DNA of 64,000 nucleotides from Pedobacter sp. BMA (GTDB taxonomy: Bacteria > Bacteroidota > Bacteroidia > Sphingobacteriales > Sphingobacteriaceae): the NCBI RefSeq assembly GCF_001027745.1, contig NZ_LECU01000003.1:248001-312000 (forward strand), in the 5' to 3' direction. Positions 1 through 9,098 of this stretch are shown one piece after another; within the stretch, counting starts at the first letter, position 1; the number at the start of each line of letters is the position of its first letter. Position numbers and translations under genes: made by a program. The notes under the pieces were generated by a model. The model did no database searches, had not been told where the DNA came from, and was given only the letters and a program-made list of their open reading frames with translations.

Positions 1-149
1 TGTTAAAAGAAAGCCTTGCAAAGAATATACAGACAGCTAAAATCTTTTTCAGAAAGAAAAACGTTCAGGTACTAGGTTTTTTTCCCCTTGTTAAGCTCGC
101 ATTGAATTACATTTTTAAAATCCGCTTTCCAAAAAGATATGCAGGTTAA
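1..149 (+). CDS. C-terminal end of an unrecognised protein
   Basis: A reading frame open from the left edge (codons in phase with base 3) gives about 48 residues ending in PKRYAG and a TAA at 147-149. The tail alternates basic and hydrophobic residues and matches no family I can name. Its stop lies 11 bases inside the next gene, as in the rest of this tightly overlapping operon, which supports it being a real upstream gene cut by the window. It is probably another polysaccharide biosynthesis protein, by position only. Confidence 0.6.
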   Translation, partial: LKESLAKNIQTAKIFFRKKNVQVLGFFPLVKLALNYIFKIRFPKRYAG

Positions 150-975
150 AGTTAGTATTATCGTAGCTTGTTATAATCAGTCGCAATACCTTGATGACTG
201 CCTAAATTCGGTGATTAATCAAAGCTATGCAGAATGGGAATGTATTATAGTGAACGACGGATCCAATGATGAGACGGATGAGCTAGCTAATAAATGGGTT
301 AATCGTGATAACCGCTTCAGGTATTTTGAAAAAAAAAATGGTGGCGTTTCGTCGGCACGTAATTTTGGCATAAAACAATCGTCAGGAAAATATATTTTGC
401 CACTTGACGGCGATGATTATATTCATGAAGATTATATTGAGGTAAGTATCAGAACCATTGAATCAAACCCGGAGATTAGCCTTGTTTACTCACTAGTAGA
501 AAAATTCGGGCTGGAAAATTACCAATGGAATCTTGGAAAATACGCCTATCAGAAATTGCTTGTTGGTAACCTTATTTTTTCTACTGCCCTTTTTAAAAGG
601 GAAGACTTCGATAAAACTTCAGGATATGATGAAAGCATGAAAGATGGACTGGAGGATTGGGAATTCTGGATCAGATTGTTAAATGAAGATTCTAAAGTAT
701 TTCAGATCCAGAAACTATATTTCTTTTACCGGATTAAGGCGCAGTCGAAAAACAGAATCACGCCGGAAATGATTGAAAAAATCAAGTTATTTATCTATTT
801 AAAACATATAGATACCTACACCAAATATTTCAAAAGCCCCATCAGTATCCTCGAAGAAAACAGTAATTTAAAATCAATGTACAAAATGTCACTTGATTAT
901 AAGTTTGGGCATTTACTGATAAACCCATTTAGAAGAATTTTGAAAAAAATAATTCTTCTTAAATTCAGGAATTAA
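139..975 (+). CDS. GT2 family glycosyltransferase
   Basis: An inverting GT-A glycosyltransferase expected to move a sugar from a nucleotide-sugar donor onto a cytoplasmic lipid-linked glycan. The fold starts at once with VSIIVACYN. It carries the nucleotide-binding VNDGS segment (near D40), SSARN near residue 72, the metal-binding LDGDD at residues 89-93 and an acceptor-side EDWEFW motif near 173. Length (278 aa) is usual for single-domain GT2 enzymes and no membrane helix is obvious. The ATG lies inside the end of the previous gene. A decayed acyltransferase fragment follows directly. Sugar and acceptor cannot be read from the sequence. Confidence 0.9.
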   Translation: MQVKVSIIVACYNQSQYLDDCLNSVINQSYAEWECIIVNDGSNDETDELANKWVNRDNRFRYFEKKNGGVSSARNFGIKQSSGKYILPLDGDDYIHEDYIEVSIRTIESNPEISLVYSLVEKFGLENYQWNLGKYAYQKLLVGNLIFSTALFKREDFDKTSGYDESMKDGLEDWEFWIRLLNEDSKVFQIQKLYFFYRIKAQSKNRITPEMIEKIKLFIYLKHIDTYTKYFKSPISILEENSNLKSMYKMSLDYKFGHLLINPFRRILKKIILLKFRN

Positions 976-1305
976 TGCAAAAAGATATTTCTAACATTAT
1001 TTTCTTTTTTTACCTCGAAATTCCGATTCATTATTCTGGTTAATACATTGACTGGAAATCTTGGAAAATTGAGCTTTAGCATTTATTCATTACACTGGTA
1101 CATCTTAAATGCATTTAAGCAATATTCTTTACAATATTACACAGGAATAGTTGTAGTTGATTGTATTATCAGATTTCTCCTCACGCTAATCATATGTAGT
1201 TTTTTGGGTTATCTAACCTAGACATTTATAGAATTAAAGGGAATCAAACTTGGGCAATTATTAATTAATAAATTTAATAAGAGAATTAGCGCCTCAAGAA
1301 ACTAG
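976..1305 (+). pseudogene. Remnant of an OafA-type acyltransferase (C-terminal part)
   Basis: The 362 bases between two intact glycosyltransferases are not empty. In one frame, starting right after the GT2 stop, the translation contains LGKLSFSIYSLHW, the hallmark late helix of acyltransferase family 3 (usually GKISYSLYLLH). A hydrophobic helix follows, then GYLT, an in-frame TAG at 1219-1221 and TFIELKGIKLGQ, which matches the usual Y-x-x-IExP end of the family. The frame ends at 1303-1305. The N-terminal two thirds, including the catalytic His, are missing and no start codon is evident. I read this as a decayed, truncated gene. It is distinct in sequence from the intact acyltransferase at 15199-16152. 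Confidence 0.75.
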
Positions 1306-1337
1306 ACTAAACTGATATAATTACATTTTAAAACTTA

Positions 1338-2342
1338 ATGAGTAAATCAGAAATAAAAGTAAATATCCCTTTAAATTTAAAAGCTGATGACTCTTATTTA
1401 TTTAAGCAGTATCTAAATTATAAAATATCTCCGTTTAAAATCAGCAAACTAATTGCCGGTTTTATTCACCCAAATGGCAATGTTTTTAATTTAGGTTTAA
1501 GATCAATTGATGAAAGTGTTTTACTAATTGAAGGAAGACAGAAGCCTAATACTAATTTTATACTAAAAGAACTGCTAAACAAAAAGTTTAAAATAGATTT
1601 AGGTTCGAATACTAAAATCGTTGCTTTTAACGATTGGTCTGAAAATTACTTCCACTGGTGCTGCGACTCCCTGCCACGTTTAATCAAAATATTGGATACC
1701 CTAGACGTTAAATCCAGTACAGTGATTATACCCGAAAGCTTCAGACATTTATATATTTCGGATACTTTGGCGTTATTGGGATTTGAGGATATAAGATACA
1801 TTAAACTTAATGAAATTATATTTTCGGGGAAAATAGTAATACCATCTTATACTGCCCCTACCGGATATTTCAATCCCGAAATCATTCGCTCTCTTTCTAA
1901 AAAACTAAGAGAAAAGATAAAGGACAGCTTGCATTACCAAAAAATTTATGTTTCAAGAGAAAAAGCCAATAAGCGAAAGGTCCAAAATGAAAACGAGCTA
2001 TTTACATGTTTAGAAGCAAATGGCTTTAAAATTATCTGCTTTGAGGATCATTCATTTTTAGAACAGCTCGAAATAATGTATCACTGTAAATACCTAATAG
2101 GAATACATGGTGCGGGTTTAACAAATATGTTGTTTATGCATGAAAAGGGCAAAGTTTTGGAACTGAGAATTGAAAAGGAAACAGACCTGAATTGTTATTT
2201 TATTATGGCCTCTGCCTTAAATCACTCATATTATTATTTATCATGTAAACCGGCTGATGATAATATGACTTATGCACATTACGCTGATGTAAAGGTTGAC
2301 CCGGCTTTATTTGAAGATACTCTGCTTAATTTTATAAGTTAA
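1338..2342 (+). CDS. Glycosyltransferase family 61 protein
   Basis: The protein has the diagnostic GT61 (DUF563) blocks: NYFHW near residue 103, IYVSREKANKRK near 203 and GIHGAGLTN at 255-263, which is the most conserved signature of the family. GT61 members include plant xylosyltransferases and bacterial capsule or LPS enzymes; the donor here is unknown. At 334 aa it is of normal length and lacks a signal peptide, fitting a cytoplasmic enzyme. The stop TAA shares its last base with the next ATG (TAATG), so translation is probably coupled. Confidence 0.9.
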   Translation: MSKSEIKVNIPLNLKADDSYLFKQYLNYKISPFKISKLIAGFIHPNGNVFNLGLRSIDESVLLIEGRQKPNTNFILKELLNKKFKIDLGSNTKIVAFNDWSENYFHWCCDSLPRLIKILDTLDVKSSTVIIPESFRHLYISDTLALLGFEDIRYIKLNEIIFSGKIVIPSYTAPTGYFNPEIIRSLSKKLREKIKDSLHYQKIYVSREKANKRKVQNENELFTCLEANGFKIICFEDHSFLEQLEIMYHCKYLIGIHGAGLTNMLFMHEKGKVLELRIEKETDLNCYFIMASALNHSYYYLSCKPADDNMTYAHYADVKVDPALFEDTLLNFIS

Positions 2343-3493
2343 TGAGAATTGCATACATCACAAATGATAATCCTCATTCTTTAAGCGGCTGGTCGGGCAC
2401 AACACATTTTATAGGCTGTTCTTTAAAAGATGCGGGAAACGAGTTAATTTATATTCACGAATTTGATATCCGATCTAATTTTGTATTCTGGCTAAAACAA
2501 AAGCTCTATCCTAAGTTTACCGGCAAATTTATTCAGCCACAACGCTACCCTGCCATAAATAAGCAATATACATCTCAGATTAATAAGCAACTGGACAAGG
2601 TTAACACGCCTGAATTTCTGTTCAGCAATTCATCAGAGATTATAGCTGCATGTTCGGCAGATATACCAAAGGCTTTTTGGGTTGATGCCTGTTTTGCAGG
2701 AATGCTTGATTATTATAGCGACTTTAGCTTATTACATCCTGAAACCATTAGCAGGGCGAATGCACTCGAACAAAAGGCATATGATAATGCAGCAAGAATA
2801 TTTTTTTCATCGGAATGGGCAGCCAAAACAGCTCAAAAGCATTATAATATAGATAGCGATAAAATAAAAGTAGTGCCTTTCGGTGCCAATATAACTTTTG
2901 CTCCGGAATATGATGAAATTAAAAAAATCATTAGCAGAAAAACATTACAAGAGATTAACCTCCTGTTTGTCGGGGTTTACTGGGAACGAAAGGGAGGTCC
3001 CTTAGCTTTGGAAGTTACAAAAAAATTAAATGATTTAAATATTGAGGCTACGTTAACTATAGTAGGATGTACACCTTTTTCTGCAGCAGACAAGCCTGAT
3101 TTTGTTAATCAGCCAGGTTTTTTAAATAAAGAAGATGAGGTACAAAATGAAGCTTTTCAAAATTTACTCAGAAATTCTCATTTTCTGATTTTGCCCTCTA
3201 AAGCAGAATGTTACGGTTTGGTTTATGCAGAAGCCAATGCCTACGGTTTGCCGGTATTAGGAACGAAAACAGGGGGAATTCCTACAATTATTAAAAGCGG
3301 AATAAACGGCCAGCTTTTTGAAACCCATGCACCCGCTGATGATTATGCAGAATATATTATCACACTCCATACTCATTTAGACCAATACATGGAATTAAGC
3401 GAGGGAGCACTTGAGGCTTACCATAAACGGTTAAACTGGAAGGTGGCAGGACAAGCGGTTACCCAAGAATTAAAAAAATGCCTAAAGCATTAA
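2342..3493 (+). CDS. GT4-like glycosyltransferase
   Basis: A GT-B fold retaining glycosyltransferase. The C-terminal donor domain shows LLFVGVYWERKGG (start of the domain, near residue 203) and the E-x7-E type motif ECYGLVYAEANAYG followed by PVLGTKTGGIP, which binds the nucleotide-sugar. The N-terminal domain begins MRIAYITNDNPHSLSGWSG with a glycine-rich loop. Length 383 aa is standard. It overlaps the gene before by one base and is 7 bases from the next. Linkage and sugar are unknown. Confidence 0.9.
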   Translation: MRIAYITNDNPHSLSGWSGTTHFIGCSLKDAGNELIYIHEFDIRSNFVFWLKQKLYPKFTGKFIQPQRYPAINKQYTSQINKQLDKVNTPEFLFSNSSEIIAACSADIPKAFWVDACFAGMLDYYSDFSLLHPETISRANALEQKAYDNAARIFFSSEWAAKTAQKHYNIDSDKIKVVPFGANITFAPEYDEIKKIISRKTLQEINLLFVGVYWERKGGPLALEVTKKLNDLNIEATLTIVGCTPFSAADKPDFVNQPGFLNKEDEVQNEAFQNLLRNSHFLILPSKAECYGLVYAEANAYGLPVLGTKTGGIPTIIKSGINGQLFETHAPADDYAEYIITLHTHLDQYMELSEGALEAYHKRLNWKVAGQAVTQELKKCLKH

Positions 3494-3500
3494 ATTCTTA

Positions 3501-4682
3501 ATGAAAAAAAGTCTTGTATTTATTCACGATTCATTACCCGCAGAGGGTATTTCGGGGCGTGTTGTCTTCCTGAGGCATTTTTTAGCACTAAAAGATTGGG
3601 ATATTCATATTGTAATCCCTGAGTATGCTTTTAATCAGGAGATTACTGACCATTATCCCGAGAATTTTTTCGTGCACACATTTCCACTGAGAAAACGCTA
3701 CTGGCCTCCGTTTTCATGGTCATTATCTGCACTTGTATGGTATAGAAATATTTTGTGGGCCAACGAAATTAATAAACTTTTAAAAGGCGTCAGTCCGGTT
3801 GCTGTTATAGGGGTTTTGAGCAGTGTGTTTAGCATTACCGCTGCTAATTACGCCAAAAAGTTAAATTTAAGTTTTATCGTTTTTATACACGACAACTGGC
3901 TAAACAGTGTTGAAAAAGATAAAAAGCCCATAAAAAAATATGCCACCCGGGTATTAAATAGTGCTGAAAAAATTCTACCCGTAACAGCTGATCTTGTTAG
4001 CTACTTTGACACCTCTTTCTTAAAAAAAACACAAGTACTTCTACCAGTTCCATGCGGACACGCAGGTAAAGCTTTATGGAGGGAAGAAATGAAATTGTCT
4101 GTAAACTGTCTGCATGTAGGAACGGTTAATTATCATACTCCATATATTTTCGATCATCTATTGAACAATGTATTTGACGATAGTGACCAATTATCTGTTA
4201 TTTATTATGATCATCCTATATTAAATCCCTTTCTGAATTACAATAATTTCAAGCGGATAGATTTTTTTGATACGAGTAGTATGGCGCTGGATTATGCAGT
4301 AAATAACTGTAGTGCTTTAGTCCTTTACTATGGACTAACATTAGAAGAAAACCCCTATGCAATTGATAGTTTTCCAAGTAGATTTGTCGAATTTGTTCAT
4401 ACAGGCTTACCCATTATTTGCATAGCCCCGCAGGAAAGTTCATTTTACAAGTTTATGCAAAAAAAAGAATGGCCATTATTGTTTACCCAATCTGATTTAC
4501 CAGATTTAGCTGAATCTTTAAAATTATTAAAGTTAAATTATTTTTGGAGATACTATTCAAATCTGACAATAGCTCTATCTCAAAATGAATTTAATCCGGA
4601 AAAAATCCATAATTCATTTCTTAAATCACTAACCCGTCCGGATGCTTATGCCGAAGCTGAAAATCCTTTACAAATAATTTAA
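3501..4682 (+). CDS. GT-B type glycosyltransferase, paralogue of 9099-10250
   Basis: I assign this to the GT-B glycosyltransferases with less certainty than its neighbours because the usual E-x7-E motif is weak. The N-terminus (LVFIHDSLPAEGISGRVVF) has the typical strand plus glycine loop, and the end shows SFPSRFVEFVHTGLPIICIA, where the donor-binding region would lie. The same block order (SFPSKFVEYCKLGLPVIIIA, then P-x-ESS, then F-x2-N/FNP-x-E/D-IH) recurs in the gene at 9099-10250, so the two are paralogues. Length is 393 aa, with no signal peptide. It overlaps the next ATG by one base. Confidence 0.7.
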   Translation: MKKSLVFIHDSLPAEGISGRVVFLRHFLALKDWDIHIVIPEYAFNQEITDHYPENFFVHTFPLRKRYWPPFSWSLSALVWYRNILWANEINKLLKGVSPVAVIGVLSSVFSITAANYAKKLNLSFIVFIHDNWLNSVEKDKKPIKKYATRVLNSAEKILPVTADLVSYFDTSFLKKTQVLLPVPCGHAGKALWREEMKLSVNCLHVGTVNYHTPYIFDHLLNNVFDDSDQLSVIYYDHPILNPFLNYNNFKRIDFFDTSSMALDYAVNNCSALVLYYGLTLEENPYAIDSFPSRFVEFVHTGLPIICIAPQESSFYKFMQKKEWPLLFTQSDLPDLAESLKLLKLNYFWRYYSNLTIALSQNEFNPEKIHNSFLKSLTRPDAYAEAENPLQII

Positions 4683-6112
4683 TGTTATTTACCTCGATTG
4701 ATTTTCTTGTTTTTTTTGTCGTTGTAATATTAGTTTACTTCTATCTTCCTTTCACATTTAGAAATTTCTTTCTTTTATCAGGAAGTTGTTTCTTTTATAT
4801 GTTCTTTAAACCAGAATATATATTAATACTTGCAGCAACAATAATACTGGATTTCTTTTTGGCTAAAAAAATAGAGCAAACATCAAGCAGGCACAAAAAA
4901 AATCTACTGTTAATAGTAAGTATATTTTCTAACTTATCGGTTTTATTAATATTCAAATACTATAACTTTATTAATGAGAACTTTACATTCATTTTATCAA
5001 ATTTCGGGTTTAATAATCCTCTTCCATTTCTAAAAATAGCTTTACCAATTGGATTATCCTTTCATACCTTTCAAGCCATTAGTTACATTATTGAAGTAAG
5101 TAGAAAAAATCAGATTGCTGAAAGAAATTTAATTACATATGCTTTATATGTAATGTTTTTTCCACAGTTAGTAGCAGGCCCGATTGAGCGACCTCAAAAT
5201 ATTCTCTATCAATTTAAGGAGGAACACAGACCCAATATCTTATTAATAAAAAGAGGAATTATGTTAATAATATGGGGACTTTTCAAAAAAATTGTAATAG
5301 CAGACAGACTGGCATTTTTTGTGGATAAAATTTATGATTATCCCGACCATTTTCATGCACCCCTTATCATTACAGGGACATTATTTTTTAGTATTCAAAT
5401 TTACTGTGATTTTTCGGGCTACTCTGATATTGCTATAGGAACAGCATCCATACTTGGCTTCAGGCTTGTTCGCAATTTCGATCGTCCATATTTATCAATG
5501 TCTGTAATAGATTTTTGGAGGAAATGGCATATCTCTTTATCCACATGGTTCAGAGACTATGTTTATATTCCTTTGGGAGGAGGGAAAAAAAATAGATATG
5601 TAACCAGCAGAAATACACTGGTTGTTTTCACACTAAGCGGGTTATGGCATGGTGCAAGTTGGAATTTTATTATCTGGGGCACTTTACATGGAATTATAGT
5701 AAGTATTAACCACCTTATTAATGGAGCATTTCCTGCGATTCGGACAATGAAATTTCAGTATTTAAAAATATGCATCACTTTTTGCATTACTTCATTTTGC
5801 TGGATATTTTTTAGATCTGCGACACTAAAAGATTCAATATACATCATTTCAAATATTTTTAGAAACTGGAGACTGGAGCATACTATCATGGAATTCCAAA
5901 CCGAGTTTAAGGGTATGAACAAGCATTTTCTGATAGCTGTTTTTAGTATATGCTTATTGTTTATTTTTGAACTTAATCAGACAAAAATATTAACCCTGTT
6001 TAATCAATCATCAGTAATTATAAAGTTCTTTTGCTGTTATTTGATTATAATAAGTATAGTTATTTTTGGGTTCTATAAGTCGGACAATAGCTTTATTTAT
6101 TTTCAATTTTAA
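4682..6112 (+). CDS. MBOAT family O-acyltransferase (AlgI-like)
   Basis: A multi-pass inner-membrane protein of the AlgI/PatA/DltB class, which passes an acyl (usually acetyl) group across the membrane to a polysaccharide. It opens with MLFTSIDFLVFFVVV, typical of AlgI relatives. It holds AGPIERPQNI near 165, a conserved FWRKWHISLSTWFRDY block near 278-293 and the active-site region SGLWHGASWNFIIWG, with H323 in the position of the AlgI catalytic His. Length 476 aa is usual. It is directly followed by an SGNH-like protein, the common partner in such systems. The acylated sugar is presumably the product of this operon. Confidence 0.93.
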   Translation: MLFTSIDFLVFFVVVILVYFYLPFTFRNFFLLSGSCFFYMFFKPEYILILAATIILDFFLAKKIEQTSSRHKKNLLLIVSIFSNLSVLLIFKYYNFINENFTFILSNFGFNNPLPFLKIALPIGLSFHTFQAISYIIEVSRKNQIAERNLITYALYVMFFPQLVAGPIERPQNILYQFKEEHRPNILLIKRGIMLIIWGLFKKIVIADRLAFFVDKIYDYPDHFHAPLIITGTLFFSIQIYCDFSGYSDIAIGTASILGFRLVRNFDRPYLSMSVIDFWRKWHISLSTWFRDYVYIPLGGGKKNRYVTSRNTLVVFTLSGLWHGASWNFIIWGTLHGIIVSINHLINGAFPAIRTMKFQYLKICITFCITSFCWIFFRSATLKDSIYIISNIFRNWRLEHTIMEFQTEFKGMNKHFLIAVFSICLLFIFELNQTKILTLFNQSSVIIKFFCCYLIIISIVIFGFYKSDNSFIYFQF

Positions 6113-6116
6113 CTTA

Positions 6117-7067
6117 GTGTATAATTTAATAAAGCATTCTTTACTTCTATCAATTTTATTATTTGTTAGCTGTTTATCAATTTTTTATTACAACCCGATA
6201 ATCCCAATTGAAAACGATTATTTCCTCTCAATCAGACAGAAAACTAACCGTTTGACTTCAATAAGCTCTCCAAAAGTAATTCTGATTGGCGGATCTAATC
6301 TTGCTTTCGGTGTAGATTCAAAAAAAATTGGGGATTCGTTAAAAATGCCTGTGGTAAATATGGCTATAGGTGCTGCTTTCGGATTAGAATTTGATATCAA
6401 TCAGATAAGGAAACATTTAGCCCCCGGCGACATTGTAATTGTGTCTGAATTTCCATCTGCACCTAACTATCAGGCCATATTTAAAACATTGTTCTATGAA
6501 CCATCTGCAATTAATGGCATAAGAACACCATTGCAGTATTATAAATTATTTAAGGCTGGCATACTTGAATCAGTTTTAAGCATACAGAGCACTGTTTTAA
6601 ATGGAAAAAAAATAAACTTTGTTCTAAATAAAAATCAAACTATTTCAGACTCTACCAGTGTTTACTTCAGCAAAGGTTTTAATCAATATGGAGATCTCAT
6701 CAGCCATTTAAATAATATAAAACCTAAACAGCTTAATGACAGAGGTGGCTTTACCACTCATTATGAAAGAGAAATCTCACTATTAAACAATTTTAAAAAG
6801 CTGGCTGATGAAAAGTTAGCTAAAGTTTACTACATAAATCCTCCTTATCCAATCTCTGAGTTTAAGAAAAACAAAAGCCTATTCATGAGTTATCAGAAAT
6901 ACTTAAGAAAAAATCTGAAAGTGAAGATTTTGGGATCTTTTTACGAATCTGTTTTTCCTGACAGTTTATTTTTCGACACTGTCAATCATCTTGATAGCAT
7001 GGGAAGAACAAAAAGAACCGAGGTATTGATTTCACTGTTACGTAAAGAAATAAAACAAAAAAATTGA
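6117..7067 (+). CDS. SGNH-like protein, MBOAT partner
   Basis: It starts with one N-terminal membrane anchor (about residues 5-25), then a periplasmic domain with VILIGGSNLAFGVDS, a variant of SGNH block I in which the usual GDS is GGS. It ends with a VNHLDSMGR stretch where the catalytic Asp/His block would be. Proteins of this kind (AlgJ/AlgX-like, DltD-like) pair with an MBOAT protein and finish acyl transfer in the periplasm. A TTG at 6066 would extend the protein 17 residues back into the MBOAT gene. I prefer GTG at 6117, 4 bases after the MBOAT stop, because the anchor begins there. The changed first block makes catalytic activity uncertain. Confidence 0.75.
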   Translation: MYNLIKHSLLLSILLFVSCLSIFYYNPIIPIENDYFLSIRQKTNRLTSISSPKVILIGGSNLAFGVDSKKIGDSLKMPVVNMAIGAAFGLEFDINQIRKHLAPGDIVIVSEFPSAPNYQAIFKTLFYEPSAINGIRTPLQYYKLFKAGILESVLSIQSTVLNGKKINFVLNKNQTISDSTSVYFSKGFNQYGDLISHLNNIKPKQLNDRGGFTTHYEREISLLNNFKKLADEKLAKVYYINPPYPISEFKKNKSLFMSYQKYLRKNLKVKILGSFYESVFPDSLFFDTVNHLDSMGRTKRTEVLISLLRKEIKQKN

Positions 7068-7849
7068 AGAATCTGGTTGCAGTAACTATTCCGATCTATA
7101 AAATTCAGATCGATCCTATAGAACAGATATCTCTGTCTCAGGTGATCAAAAAACTAGGTAATTACCCAATAATCTTTTTTGCTCCTAATTCATTAGATAC
7201 AAAAAATTATGAAAAATTTTGTGAGGAAAAGATACCTTTTGTAACAGAGCGTTTTAATGACGAATATTTTGCGGATATAGCTGGGTACAATAAGCTGATG
7301 TTGAGCAAATCATTTTATAAAAGGTTTATAGATTTTAAATATATCCTGACTTATCAGCTGGATGCATTTGTTTTTAAGGATGAGCTGACCTACTGGTGCA
7401 ATAAGGGTTATGATTACATAGGTGCACCCTACCTTTATGTAGATTTAAACACCTACCCCATTAAGGTATTAACCAAATACAGGCGGTTATTAGATTATTT
7501 GCATTCGTGGAATATTCCTTTCTACAGGTACCGGCATTTAGGCAATGGAGGATTATCGTTAAGAAATATTAACAGTACGCTAAGGCTGTTAACTATTTGT
7601 AACAGAAGTGCCCGATCATGGACAACACTCATGGAAGATAATTTTTTCCAGTACTGGGGAAATGTTCTGTTCCCAATATTTAAACTACCTCCGGAAATTG
7701 AAGCGGCCAGATTTTCAATAGAACTAGATCCTGAAAAAACTTTCATGGCAATCGGAGAAGAACTTCCCTTCGGATGCCATGCGTTTATGCGATACAGCCC
7801 GGAATTTTGGAAAACACATATAGAAGCGGAAGGATATTCAATTGAATAA
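7064..7849 (+). CDS. DUF5672 family protein, probable glycosyltransferase
   Basis: Matches the DUF5672 family, thought to have a GT-A-like fold and common in polysaccharide clusters. Visible blocks are VAVTIPIYK at the N-terminus, ILTYQLDAFVF (D100 is a candidate metal-binding residue), GYDYIGAPY near 115 and GNGGLSLRN near 162, the last a typical donor or acceptor loop. Start is TTG in a TTGA overlap with the previous stop; no ATG occurs until about residue 79, and the first fold strand begins at residue 3, so TTG is well supported. The reaction is not established for the family. Confidence 0.8.
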   Translation: MKNLVAVTIPIYKIQIDPIEQISLSQVIKKLGNYPIIFFAPNSLDTKNYEKFCEEKIPFVTERFNDEYFADIAGYNKLMLSKSFYKRFIDFKYILTYQLDAFVFKDELTYWCNKGYDYIGAPYLYVDLNTYPIKVLTKYRRLLDYLHSWNIPFYRYRHLGNGGLSLRNINSTLRLLTICNRSARSWTTLMEDNFFQYWGNVLFPIFKLPPEIEAARFSIELDPEKTFMAIGEELPFGCHAFMRYSPEFWKTHIEAEGYSIE

Positions 7850-9095
7850 GAAGAGATTTGTTACTATAGTTTCTCATATTGAAAACCTGGAATTGAGGAA
7901 AGATACAGGCCAAATACCCTATCATGCTTACAGGACGCTGGGTTACGATGCTACCTTGGTTAGTTATTACTTTACACTAAGTGGAGGAAGATCAAAAGGG
8001 CCTGTTAAGCATCCGCCAAAAGATGAAAATGTTATTAATAACGATTATCCATACCTAAAGTCTGAAGTAAATGGATTAAAACTTCATTTTATGCCTGATT
8101 TGGGTAGAGGTAAGTTTTATGAGAAGTCGATTGTAAATTATCTGCTATCAGAATCAAAAAAAATTGACATTTTAAATCTATTTCATTTTTCAGCAGAAAA
8201 TATCTTTTATACATTATTGTATAAACTTAAAAACCCAAAAGGAAAAGTATATATAAAATTAGACATCGATGTTGATTTTTATAAGAGCCAAACAAGCTTT
8301 TTTAACACCAATAGTTTTTTGGGTTCTATTAAAAAATTCCTTTATTCTGTGTTTCTAATGCCTGTATTTTATAAAACGATAGATTTATTATCTGCTGAAT
8401 CGGAATACAGTTTGAAATATTTTCAATCCCGATTTCCAAAACTTGCGAATAAAACAGTTCAGATTCCTAACGGAGTAGATCATTTAAAAATCAGGTTTCT
8501 TATAAAAAAGCTCGAATACAATGAAAAGGAAAATATTATTCTTTTTGTAGGTAGAGTTGGAAGCCAGCAAAAAAACACAGAGCTTATATTAAGAATAGCT
8601 CCACAAATGAATTTAAAATACTGGAAAATAATTCTGGCTGGTCCTGTTGAGGAAAATTTCAAGAAAGAAATAATCTTTTTCTTTGAGAAGAATCCCTATT
8701 TGAAAGAGAAAATTATATTTATAGGTAATCTTACTGAGCCAACTGAATTATATAAACTTTACAATCGGTCTAAAATATTGTTGATGCCCTCACAACATGA
8801 AGGTTTCCCTAATGCAGGCGTTGAAGCAATATTCTTTGGCCTTGTACCAGTATTAAGCGATAAAATATATGCCTTTAATACATTAACAGATTTTGGCCAA
8901 CACGGCTTTAATATTCCAATTGATAATGACAGTAAAACAATATCGGTTATAAATAAAATTATCGATAATGAGTCCATTTTGGAAAAACTGAGCAGAAAGT
9001 CTTCTTCATATGCAGAAAGAGAATTTATCTGGCAGAACATTATCACTAAACTCGACTCTTATTTAACTAAAGCAACCGAAGCTCCATATTCTTAG
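7842..9095 (+). CDS. GT4-like glycosyltransferase
   Basis: GT-B fold enzyme. The donor domain begins IILFVGRVGSQQKN near residue 228 and carries MPSQHEGFPNAGVEAIFFG, the E-x7-E region, near residue 310. The N-terminal domain is longer than in the neighbours, giving 417 aa in all. The start is TTG, 8 bases inside the preceding gene. It is confirmed by the first strand (KRFVTIVSH) starting immediately and by the absence of an early ATG. Sugar specificity is unknown. Confidence 0.88.
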   Translation: MNKKRFVTIVSHIENLELRKDTGQIPYHAYRTLGYDATLVSYYFTLSGGRSKGPVKHPPKDENVINNDYPYLKSEVNGLKLHFMPDLGRGKFYEKSIVNYLLSESKKIDILNLFHFSAENIFYTLLYKLKNPKGKVYIKLDIDVDFYKSQTSFFNTNSFLGSIKKFLYSVFLMPVFYKTIDLLSAESEYSLKYFQSRFPKLANKTVQIPNGVDHLKIRFLIKKLEYNEKENIILFVGRVGSQQKNTELILRIAPQMNLKYWKIILAGPVEENFKKEIIFFFEKNPYLKEKIIFIGNLTEPTELYKLYNRSKILLMPSQHEGFPNAGVEAIFFGLVPVLSDKIYAFNTLTDFGQHGFNIPIDNDSKTISVINKIIDNESILEKLSRKSSSYAEREFIWQNIITKLDSYLTKATEAPYS

Positions 9096-9098
9096 CAC

